Shown: one piece after another, positions 39,637 to 46,801 of the stretch
How positions within the stretch are numbered: the stretch's first letter is position 1
Layout of the letters: every line of letters begins with the position of its first letter
Source: an uncultured Sanguibacteroides sp.
GTDB lineage: Bacteria; Bacteroidota; Bacteroidia; Bacteroidales; Marinifilaceae
NCBI RefSeq assembly: GCF_900543425.1
Contig: NZ_UQRQ01000001.1
Span: forward strand, 1 to 64,000
Direction: 5' to 3'
Length of the DNA stretch: 64,000 bases
Program-made: the position numbers and the translations under genes
Notes under the pieces: generated by a model
Database searches by the model: none
What the model saw: only the letters and a program-made list of their open reading frames with translations
Told to the model about the DNA's origin: nothing

Positions 39637-41388
39637 TTATTGATTTATTTTTTTCCTTAATTTTTCGCTTGCTCTCATGGAACAAAAATGTTCTCCGCAC
39701 ATGGAACAGAAATGGGCCTCTTTATGACCTTCGGCCGGTAATGTTTCGTCGTGGAAACGCAAAGCCTTCTCCGAGTCCAGGGCCAGATGAAACTGATCTT
39801 TCCAACGGAATTCGAAACGAGCTTTGCTCATGGCGTAATCGCGCCAATAAGCGGCAGGGTGCCCTTTGGCTAAGTCTGCCGCGTGGGCGGCTAATTTGAA
39901 CGTGATAACGCCTTCCTTAACATCGTCCCGGTTGGGTAAACCGAGGTGTTCTTTTTGTGTCACGTAACAAAGCATGGAGGTTCCGTACCAGCCGATCATG
40001 GCTCCGCCGATAGCGGATGTAATATGATCGTATCCGGGGGCAATGTCCGTTACAAGAGGGCCAAGGGTGTAAAAAGGAGCTTCGTTACAATAATCCAGCT
40101 CTAATTCCATATTTTCCCGGATTTTTTGCATGGGAACGTGTCCCGGACCTTCGATAAGTACTTGTACATCGTGCTTCCAGGCAATTTTAGCCAGTTCTCC
40201 GAGTGTTTTTAGTTCGGCAATCTGTGCTTCGTCGTTGGAGTCTGCAATACATCCCGGACGGAGTCCGTCTCCGATGGATATGCCCACGTCGTATTTGGCC
40301 AGAATTTCACATATGTCTTCAAAATGGTCATACAGGAAACTTTCTTGTTTGTGGGTGGTACACCAATGTGCCATAATCGCTCCTCCCCGGGAAACGATTC
40401 CCGTGAGACGCTTTAGGGTAAGCGGTACGTGGTGCCACCGTAAGCCGGCATGGATCGTAAAATAGTCTACACCCTGTTCGGCTTGTTCGATCAGGGTATC
40501 TCGGTATATTTCCCAATTGAGGTCTTCCACTTTTCCCCGGACTTTTTCCAGGGCTTGATACAAGGGAACGGTGCCCACGGGAACCGGGGAGTTCCGGATG
40601 ATCCATTCCCTGGTTTCGTGGATGTTTTTACCGGTAGAGAGATCCATAATCGTATCGGCACCCCAGCGGAAGGCCCATACGGCTTTTTCCACCTCTTCCG
40701 AGATGGTCGATGTAATGGGTGAATTTCCGATATTGGCATTGATCTTTACTAAAAAATTGCGACCGATAATCATCGGTTCGCTCTCCGGATGATTGATATT
40801 AGCCGGGATGACGGCTCTTCCTGCCGCCACTTCCTGCCGAACAAATTCCGGCGTGATGTATTCCGGAAAATGGGCTCCTAAAGGTTCTCCCTTCTCTTTT
40901 TTATAGTTTTCCCTAATTTTGTCTACCTGTTGGTTTTCCCGGATAGCAATAAACTCCATTTCCGGCGTGATGACTCCTTTCCTGGCATAATACATTTGTG
41001 TTACGCCCCGACCGGGTTTAGCTACCCGCGGATGTGTGTTCACGTGTTCGAAACGAAGGTGATCCAGCGAGGGGTCGTTTTGTCTCATTTGTCCGTATTC
41101 GGAGCTTAACCCTTCTAATTGTACGGTATCGTTTCTTTCTCTGATCCATTGTTCCCTGATTTTGGGGAGACCTTTATTCAGGTCGACCGTGTAAGCGGGA
41201 TCCGTATAGGGTCCGGATGTATCGTATACGACAACCGGTTCGTTTTCCACTTTTTGACCGTCAGAATCGATGGTCGGGGATAGATTGATCCTACGCATGG
41301 GAACTTCGATATCGAATATCTCTCCTTTCACGTAAAATTTTTCGGACCCTGGCAGCGGGCCGCGGGAAACTTCCATTTCTTTTTCCAT
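39637..41388 (-). CDS. thiC: Phosphomethylpyrimidine synthase ThiC
   Basis: Radical-SAM enzyme of 583 aa converting aminoimidazole ribotide to HMP-phosphate. Recognised from GRNFLVKINANIGNSPITS, VEKAVWAFRWGADTIMDLSTG, EGPGHVPMQKI and the C-terminal cluster motif CSMCGEHFC, which binds the 4Fe-4S cluster in this non-canonical family. It is second in the operon, after thiS. A full-length family member with no oddity seen. Confidence 0.97.
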   Translation of the reverse strand: MEKEMEVSRGPLPGSEKFYVKGEIFDIEVPMRRINLSPTIDSDGQKVENEPVVVYDTSGPYTDPAYTVDLNKGLPKIREQWIRERNDTVQLEGLSSEYGQMRQNDPSLDHLRFEHVNTHPRVAKPGRGVTQMYYARKGVITPEMEFIAIRENQQVDKIRENYKKEKGEPLGAHFPEYITPEFVRQEVAAGRAVIPANINHPESEPMIIGRNFLVKINANIGNSPITSTISEEVEKAVWAFRWGADTIMDLSTGKNIHETREWIIRNSPVPVGTVPLYQALEKVRGKVEDLNWEIYRDTLIEQAEQGVDYFTIHAGLRWHHVPLTLKRLTGIVSRGGAIMAHWCTTHKQESFLYDHFEDICEILAKYDVGISIGDGLRPGCIADSNDEAQIAELKTLGELAKIAWKHDVQVLIEGPGHVPMQKIRENMELELDYCNEAPFYTLGPLVTDIAPGYDHITSAIGGAMIGWYGTSMLCYVTQKEHLGLPNRDDVKEGVITFKLAAHAADLAKGHPAAYWRDYAMSKARFEFRWKDQFHLALDSEKALRFHDETLPAEGHKEAHFCSMCGEHFCSMRASEKLRKKINQ

Positions 41389-41444
41389 AATATGATTTTG
41401 ATTTAATGATTTCTTCTGTTTTTGCCGGTAAGGGATTTCTTTTT

Positions 41445-41645
41445 TTATCCGCCTTGTACGGCTTTAATGATGATGATCTTATTTCCGTTTTGTAGTTTTG
41501 TGTTTCCCCATTCAGTTTTGGGAATAACGGAAAAGTCGATGGCAACGGCAATGTTTTCAAACGGTATACCGTTGTTTTTCAATACCTCTTCTAAGGTATT
41601 TTCCGGGGAACAATCTGTTGCTTTGTCGTTGATGAAAATTTGCAT
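41445..41645 (-). CDS. thiS: Sulfur carrier protein ThiS
   Basis: Ubiquitin-like sulfur carrier of 66 aa for thiazole formation. It begins MQIFINDKATDC and ends in the diagnostic Gly-Gly (AVQGG) that is adenylated and thiocarboxylated. The start at 41645 is chosen because upstream in-frame ATGs would add a Lys/Arg-rich stretch alien to the family. It is the first gene after the TPP riboswitch. The ThiF enzyme that would activate it is not in this operon. Confidence 0.9.
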   Translation of the reverse strand: MQIFINDKATDCSPENTLEEVLKNNGIPFENIAVAIDFSVIPKTEWGNTKLQNGNKIIIIKAVQGG

Positions 41646-41721
41646 AACCTTCTTCTTTTTTGTTCGGTTGAACATGAGCTCCAACCGTCTTTTGTTAATC
41701 AAAATTCAAAAAGGGAATGCT

Positions 41722-41833
41722 CTCTACCTACGCCGGCATTACCCGGATCAGGTTATAGGGTATAATCTCAGCCCGTTGTATTGATCTGTATTTACAGATA
41801 GAAATGAAATCATCTCATTTCTTAGGCACCCCT
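41722..41833 (-). promoter_or_regulatory. TPP riboswitch (thi box)
   Basis: On the minus strand the leader of thiS carries the conserved thi-box core: GGCTGAGATTATACCC, then ACCTGATCCGGGTAATGCC and GGCGTAGGTAGAG. The helix-closing GGGGTGCC lies at the 5' end. The aptamer represses the operon when thiamine pyrophosphate is plentiful. Its 3' edge is about 75 bases from the thiS start, where translation control is likely; I see no clear terminator. Confidence 0.95.
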
Positions 41834-41851
41834 TGTTGAAAAATGTCAAGA

Positions 41852-41859
41852 CAAAGCTA
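41852..41859 (-). promoter_or_regulatory. Promoter -7 box of the thiamine operon
   Basis: Minus-strand TAGCTTTG matches the Bacteroidales -7 consensus TAnnTTTG and would start transcription about a dozen bases before the riboswitch. No convincing -33 box is seen. Confidence 0.55.
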
Positions 41860-42273
41860 AGCATAATTTTAATAAAAAAGTAACGAAAGGAATATTTAAC
41901 GAAAGAATTATTCGGAAAGCTAAGTAAGTTGTAAAATGTCTGGATACATTTTGTTTTTCATGTTTTCGAATTACGCGAGGGCAGATTCTTTAAGGAATCT
42001 ACACGATGATCCATTGTCTCCCGTTCGGAAACTCGTGGTTTGAGGTTCTCAATACGGTTTCTTTTCACGTGGATAACGCTCGAGTATAGGGTCTGTACTT
42101 CCATGTCTAAGTACATGATTTTTACCGTGTCATCTTGTCATTTTATTGTCTAAAAATGCCATTTCGGACCTTTTTGTATTAAAATCACGTTTTGGTATAT
42201 AAAAAAATAGCCAAATGACGGATCGATACGCAATATTTTGTCATTTTTTTTACTATCGAATTTATTTTTAGTG

Positions 42274-42281
42274 TAAATTTG
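42274..42281 (+). promoter_or_regulatory. Candidate -7 box of the fimbrial operon
   Basis: TAAATTTG fits TAnnTTTG and is the best match upstream of the fimbrial genes. It would give an unusually long leader of about 480 bases. No good -33 box is at the expected distance. Confidence 0.35.
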
Positions 42282-42577
42282 TGGTGATATGATGATGTTT
42301 TTGTTTTTTGGAGCAGAGGTAGATAGCAGGAGTTAATAATTTTTATCGCGCGAAAACACAAAAGATTTTATGAATCATTTACATAAAACAGAATTTACCC
42401 GTTACCCGGAGGTATCGCCCCCGGGTGTTCCCTCGTGCGCATGCCGGGTGAATTTTCCACGATTGGGAAAATGGTGTTTTTTTGTTATTTCGTGTTCTGA
42501 AAATTTGGAGGTTTCGGAAATTTGTTTAAACACACACAGCCACCGCCGCAAATGCACGTCAATATACTTATTTACCA

Positions 42578-42619
42578 GCGAGTTTGCAAGAAAGGGAAGT
42601 CCCGATTTTGCAAACTCGC
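42578..42619 (+). repeat. Perfect 12-bp inverted repeat in the fimbrial leader
   Basis: GCGAGTTTGCAA and TTGCAAACTCGC face each other across 18 bases, and the loop itself contains GGGA-AG-TCCC, giving an extended two-part hairpin. A short T-rich stretch (TTCGTTTT) follows. It could be an attenuator or a stability element in the long leader. Confidence 0.6.
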
Positions 42620-42766
42620 TTCGTTTTCCCCGTACCTTTCCGTGACGCCGGGCACTTTTACCGCGGAAAGTTATTACCACGGGCAGGAAATAGTAACGAA
42701 CTAAAATACAATTACCGGACATGGATGAACGAATCCCCGGCCTGAAAAATGAAAAACTTGTAAAAC

Positions 42767-43861
42767 ATGAAGAGTATGAAAAAACATCTTGCGTTTCTAA
42801 TTCTTTTTTTGCTGGCGGTCTCGGCCGTTTACAGCCAACCGGTCGTGCCGGACACGACGGGTAAAACCGTCACGTTCCGTTTCCGCCCCGGGCAGGATCT
42901 GTTTACCCTTCGGGGCAACGAAATCGAACTGAAGCGCCTTTACTCGCTGGTAGATGAATACCGCACGGAAATAATCTCCGGGACGATGCCCGTTCACGTG
43001 AACGGGTATTGTGCATCACGGCACACGGAAAAAGCGAATCTGCGTACGGCTCGCCTGCGTGCCAACCGGGTAAAATCGGAACTGATCACGCGAAAGAAGT
43101 TAAAAGAGGCCTATTTCGTGACGGCTAACCACGCGACAGGTTACAACGGGAATAAAGATGTAGTTGTGGTGACCCTGCGTGTCCCCGTTAAAACAGCGAT
43201 ACCGGAACCGGTAGTGGAGGAAGCTCCTGTTCTTGCCGAACCGGAAGCGGTAGTGGAAGTCGTGCCGCCGGTGGTGGAAGAACAACCCGCCGAACCAGCG
43301 CCGGAACTCGTAACAGAACCGGAGGCCATTCTCGCGCCCGTGAGACCTTATTCTTTCGCCGTGCGGACGAACGTATTGTATGACGCTATACTACTGCCGA
43401 CGTTGGGCGTGGAGTGGCGTGTAAACCCCGATCTGGGCGTGAAGCTCGACGGCAGCTTGGCATGGTGGGGCGGTGAAACGGGCAAGACTATGAAGGTCTG
43501 GCTGCTCAACCCGGAGGTGCGGTGGTACTTGCTCGGCAACAAACGTCTGTATGCGGGTGTGTCGGGTAGCTATGGAAAGTACAATATCTATAAATACCCG
43601 CTGGGTAGCCTCCTCTCGAAAGACACGGGTTACCAGGGCTCGCTGTGGGGAGCGGGACTGACCGTGGGCTACCAGCTATCCCTCTCGCGCGGTTTCTCCG
43701 TGGATTTCAATCTGGGTCTGGGCTATACCCGGTTCGATTACGACAGTTTCGGGATGGACGAAGGGGAGCGCGTCTATAACGAGCGTGAGAAGACCAAAAA
43801 CTTCTGGGGTCCGACGCAGGCCGGTATCAACCTGATCTGGACTATCGGATGTAATAAATAA
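42767..43861 (+). CDS. DUF3575-type outer-membrane protein of the fimbrial operon
   Basis: Exported protein of 364 aa with a signal peptide ending near residue 23 (VYSQP). The N-terminal half resembles an OmpA-like periplasmic domain (VTFRFRPGQDLFTLRGNEIELKRL). A Pro/Glu/Val-rich linker (about 140-195) follows. The C-terminal half is a DUF3575-like small beta-barrel (FAVRTNVLYDAILLPTLGVEW; LLNPEVRWYLLGNKRLYAGV; GAGLTVGYQLSLSRGFSVDFN). Such proteins commonly open Mfa-type fimbrial operons in Bacteroidales and may help anchor or assemble the fimbria. The start could be 42767 or the ATG at 42776. Base composition is GC-richer than in the flanking operons. Confidence 0.8.
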   Translation: MKSMKKHLAFLILFLLAVSAVYSQPVVPDTTGKTVTFRFRPGQDLFTLRGNEIELKRLYSLVDEYRTEIISGTMPVHVNGYCASRHTEKANLRTARLRANRVKSELITRKKLKEAYFVTANHATGYNGNKDVVVVTLRVPVKTAIPEPVVEEAPVLAEPEAVVEVVPPVVEEQPAEPAPELVTEPEAILAPVRPYSFAVRTNVLYDAILLPTLGVEWRVNPDLGVKLDGSLAWWGGETGKTMKVWLLNPEVRWYLLGNKRLYAGVSGSYGKYNIYKYPLGSLLSKDTGYQGSLWGAGLTVGYQLSLSRGFSVDFNLGLGYTRFDYDSFGMDEGERVYNEREKTKNFWGPTQAGINLIWTIGCNK

Positions 43862-43879
43862 TATAAAACAGAAATAGAT

Positions 43880-44782
43880 ATGAGAACGAAAAATATATTG
43901 TTTGCATCGGTAGTGGCTATATTGCTGCTTTCGGGCTGTGACGTGAAAGACCCGATCTACAACACCGCACACCCCGAAAAGGGACAGATAACCCTTACCA
44001 CGGACTGGAGCGCCCGTACCGTTGGCGTGGACATCCCGGCCAGCTACACGGTAGCGGTCGGTAAATATTCGGGAACGGTAAGCGGCGTTACCAACACGCT
44101 CGACAATCTTTTCGAGCCGGGACTCCGCCATCTTCGCGTCTATAACACGGCGGAGCATATTTCTATCAACGAAGCCACGGTTACCGTTGCCCCTGCGTCC
44201 GGAAATATAGCCGGCGTGGGGCAATTTGTCGAAGAAATGCCGGGGTGGTTGTTTACCTCTGCGCTGGATGCCGCGATAGAGGCGGACACCGACCACGAGC
44301 TGACTGCTGTCATGCGGCAGCAGGTACGGCAACTGACGCTTTTTATCGAGCCGACGGGCAGCACGGCGGGTAAGATCGAGCGTATCGAAGGTTATCTCAC
44401 GGGAGTCGCCTCGACGCTTAACATGGACGACGACACGCACGGCACGCCGCTGAACGCGACGCTGGCCTTCACGAGGGTGACCGAGGGCACGGACGCCGGT
44501 AAATGGGCGGCCACGGTGCGGCTGTTGGGCGTGGCGGGACCCGAACAAAAGTTGCACGCCAAAATCTTTTTCGAGGGCGACACCCCGAAACCCGTATCGC
44601 TCACCGATGCCGACGGCATCGAGGGCTGTATTTTAACCGAAGCGCTTGCCGACTTCAACAAGGACAAGAAAACACCGCTCGCGCTGGGCGGTAAGGTAGT
44701 CGAGACACCCACGGGCGCGGGATTCACGGCAATTATTAATAAATGGATACCCGTGACGGGCGGCCCGGTAGTGGCCGAGTAA
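43880..44782 (+). CDS. FimB/Mfa2-like fimbrial lipoprotein
   Basis: Lipoprotein of 300 aa with lipobox LLSGC at residues 16-20, followed by DVKDPIYNTAHPEKGQITLTTDWS, typical of FimB/Mfa2-family (DUF5119-like) proteins. In type V fimbriae this class anchors the fimbria and limits its length at the outer membrane. The gene is 18 bases after the DUF3575 gene and precedes two fimbrillin-like genes, consistent with one fimbrial operon. No separate major fimbrillin gene is seen. Confidence 0.75.
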   Translation: MRTKNILFASVVAILLLSGCDVKDPIYNTAHPEKGQITLTTDWSARTVGVDIPASYTVAVGKYSGTVSGVTNTLDNLFEPGLRHLRVYNTAEHISINEATVTVAPASGNIAGVGQFVEEMPGWLFTSALDAAIEADTDHELTAVMRQQVRQLTLFIEPTGSTAGKIERIEGYLTGVASTLNMDDDTHGTPLNATLAFTRVTEGTDAGKWAATVRLLGVAGPEQKLHAKIFFEGDTPKPVSLTDADGIEGCILTEALADFNKDKKTPLALGGKVVETPTGAGFTAIINKWIPVTGGPVVAE

Positions 44783-44830
44783 GCAAAGCGGGAACAACGA
44801 CAATCGACAATAATAATATAATATACAAAT

Positions 44831-46657
44831 ATGAAAATTACGATTAAGAGAGCGCAAAGACGACCTTGTTCGGATTTGCCGAACGAGAGTAATTTGGAGG
44901 CAGCGGAGCCGACTCAATATTCCGGTGGGGGAAGAGGATCAAGCTCGTTTTTGTCGAGCGTGAGCAATCTGCACGACGAAGGAACGAAAACTAAAAATGG
45001 GATTACACGCGCCGTCCGGTTGCTGCTGCTGGCAGCGGCACTTCCGGCTTTCATGGTGGCCGGTTGCGGTAAAGAAGGTTTTGACGGGGACACGGGCGTA
45101 ACGACCGGAAACGGGGATATACGTTTTGAAATCGGTTTTACTCCCACCGCGAGAGTGGCGACCGGGGCAGACTTTGAAAGTTCCTGGGAGACGGGCGATG
45201 CCATCGGTATTTTTGCTTATGATGCCGATAATGTTCTTGTTTTCAATAACGAGAAGCTGACCTATAACGGTTCCGAATGGGTAAGTAGTAACGATTTGTA
45301 CTGGAGGGGCAAGACATTGAAATTCTATGCCTATTATCCTTACGATGCGTCGGTCTCCGATCCGACGGCCATCGTGTTTGTCGTAAAATCCGACCAAAGC
45401 GGCACGACGGGCGACGATAAAAAGTCTAATTACAACCTTTCCGACCTGATGACGGCAACGGATGTGCGGGGTATATCGGCAGGCAAAACTGTTTCCCTGA
45501 TGTTTAAACACGAGTTTGCCATGATTCAGGTTGAAGTTCCGGCGTTGGGTAAAGGCTGGGGGCCGGGCGATGCCATGACCGTAAGCCTCACGGGAGTAAA
45601 AACGGGAGCGACGCTGAATCTTACGGGTGGCGGCACGCCCGCCGTGCAAACGGGAGCCGGCACGGGAAACGTGAAAATGTACCTCGCGGGAAAACCCGGG
45701 GATAACGGTTATAGTAATTATACTTACCGTGCCGCAATCCCCGTGCAGACATTAAAAGACGGTTCGAATTTGTTCCTGATCTCTAACGAGGGAGTGCTTT
45801 ACAAGAGTGGCGGCCCTGATACGGAATTGGAATTGAAAGCCAATAACGCTGAAATCTTTACCCGTTCGTTGCCGAACGCTATTAAAAGTTTGCACAAGGT
45901 ATTTATTCCGAAGGGAACTTTTACGATGGGAAGTCCGGATGATGAAGGCGGACGAAAGAATGACGAGACACAGCATAAAGTAACATTGACCCGGGATTTC
46001 TACATGAGCAAATATGAGATCACGAACGCCCAGTATGCGGCATTTTTGAACGCCAATAGCATAGGTCAGGACGGCAAGTGGAACGGTTGGAGTGATGATG
46101 CTAATAAAGGTCAGGTGTTGATAAAGGAGTATTCATCGTATGGCCTGGTATGGGATGGCGGTAACAACGAGTGGAAACCTGCCGCTGGTAAAGGTGATTT
46201 ACCAGTCGTATATGTAACGTGGTACGGGGCCAAGGCATACGCCGATTGGATCGGCGGTAGCCTGCCGACCGAGGCGCAATGGGAGTACGCTTGTCGTGCG
46301 GGGACTACAACGGTTTATTCTTTTGGGAATAACGAGAGTGATTTAGGCACATACGCCTGGTATAATCTTAATTCCGGAGAAGCGACGCACGAAGTAGGAA
46401 CAAAAGCTGCTAATCCTTGGGGATTGTACGATATGTACGGGAACGTGTGGGAGTGGTGTTCGGATTGGTATGGCTACTATTATTATAACAATTCTCCTGA
46501 TACTGATCCTACCGGGCCTGACACGGGTTCTCTATGCGTTCTTCGCGGCGGCTCTTGGAGCAGTAGTGCGCCGTATTGCCGGTCGGCTTGTCGCAACGGC
46601 ACCCTCCCCGGCAATTGCAACCGCGATCTCGGCTTCCGCGTGGTCTTTGTTCCTTAG
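44831..46657 (+). CDS. Fimbrillin-like lipoprotein with C-terminal FGE/C-lectin domain (variable protein 1)
   Basis: Protein of 608 aa. A hydrophobic stretch (about 62-76) and lipobox MVAGC (Cys79) mark a lipoprotein, but a 61-residue polar N-region precedes them, which is unusual; no other in-frame Met offers a shorter signal. Residues about 95-350 are fimbrillin-like (SWETGDAIGIFAYD; LKFYAYYPYD). Residues about 360-608 are a formylglycine-generating-enzyme/SUMF1 fold (FIPKGTFTMGSP; YEITNAQYAAFLN; LPTEAQWEYACRAGT; NPWGLYDMYGNVWEWCSDWY; LRGGSW; LGFRV). The first catalytic Cys of FGE is absent, so a binding role is likelier. The last 41 codons look like a DGR variable region. Probably a fimbrial tip adhesin. 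Confidence 0.8.
   Translation: MKITIKRAQRRPCSDLPNESNLEAAEPTQYSGGGRGSSSFLSSVSNLHDEGTKTKNGITRAVRLLLLAAALPAFMVAGCGKEGFDGDTGVTTGNGDIRFEIGFTPTARVATGADFESSWETGDAIGIFAYDADNVLVFNNEKLTYNGSEWVSSNDLYWRGKTLKFYAYYPYDASVSDPTAIVFVVKSDQSGTTGDDKKSNYNLSDLMTATDVRGISAGKTVSLMFKHEFAMIQVEVPALGKGWGPGDAMTVSLTGVKTGATLNLTGGGTPAVQTGAGTGNVKMYLAGKPGDNGYSNYTYRAAIPVQTLKDGSNLFLISNEGVLYKSGGPDTELELKANNAEIFTRSLPNAIKSLHKVFIPKGTFTMGSPDDEGGRKNDETQHKVTLTRDFYMSKYEITNAQYAAFLNANSIGQDGKWNGWSDDANKGQVLIKEYSSYGLVWDGGNNEWKPAAGKGDLPVVYVTWYGAKAYADWIGGSLPTEAQWEYACRAGTTTVYSFGNNESDLGTYAWYNLNSGEATHEVGTKAANPWGLYDMYGNVWEWCSDWYGYYYYNNSPDTDPTGPDTGSLCVLRGGSWSSSAPYCRSACRNGTLPGNCNRDLGFRVVFVP
46532..46654 (+). other. DGR-type variable region 1 (VR1)
   Basis: The final 41 codons differ from VR2 (48374-48496) at 33 bases in 20 codons. 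Of these, 29 are at codon positions 1 or 2, the reverse of neutral drift. The 21 codons identical in both contain no adenine at all, while the identical codons just upstream contain many. This is what adenine-directed mutagenic retrohoming from a template rich in AAC/AAT codons leaves. No template repeat or reverse transcriptase is in the window. Confidence 0.8.
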
Positions 46658-46678
46658 TTCGTTTCGTCTGAAATGAAC
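46657..46678 (+). repeat. Hairpin directly after VR1
   Basis: GTTCGTTTC and GAAATGAAC form a 9-bp stem (one G-T pair) with a four-base loop GTCT, starting in the stop codon. Known DGR targets have a short-loop hairpin or cruciform just after the variable region that helps target recognition. Confidence 0.6.
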
Positions 46679-46801
46679 CGGTCTGTTCCCGATCCCTGTC
46701 AGTAGGTTATCGCCGATGGCGAAACTCGAACACCGGACGGTTTTAAAGAGAATGATTGAAGATAGATATATAACGAGAACAAATTTTAAACTTGTACAGA
46801 T

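Larger units (their letters stand above)
41880..42766. other. Long non-coding gap before the fimbrial genes
   Basis: About 890 bases without a supported gene. The first part (to about 42270) is AT-rich and has two small dyads (AGATTC/GAATCT near 41990 and GTACTT/AAGTAC near 42100). The second part becomes GC-richer and holds a promoter-like box and hairpins described separately. Open frames on both strands (42370-42645 plus, 42402-42722 minus) overlap each other, lack family features and are not called. Confidence 0.6.

Noticed and set aside
42578..42619. Invertible promoter (phase variation) flanked by the 12-bp repeats
   Set aside because: Only 18 bases lie between the repeats and no recombinase gene is near. 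Invertible promoter segments in Bacteroides are much longer.
42370..42722. Overlapping open frames on both strands (about 91 codons plus, 106 codons minus) in the fimbrial leader
   Set aside because: No family features, no signal peptide, mutual overlap and a large inverted repeat inside. They look like chance frames in GC-richer DNA.
43676..44557. Minus-strand frame of 293 codons opposite the DUF3575 and FimB-like genes
   Set aside because: Arg/His-rich shadow of two well-supported plus-strand genes. It crosses their boundary and has no motif.
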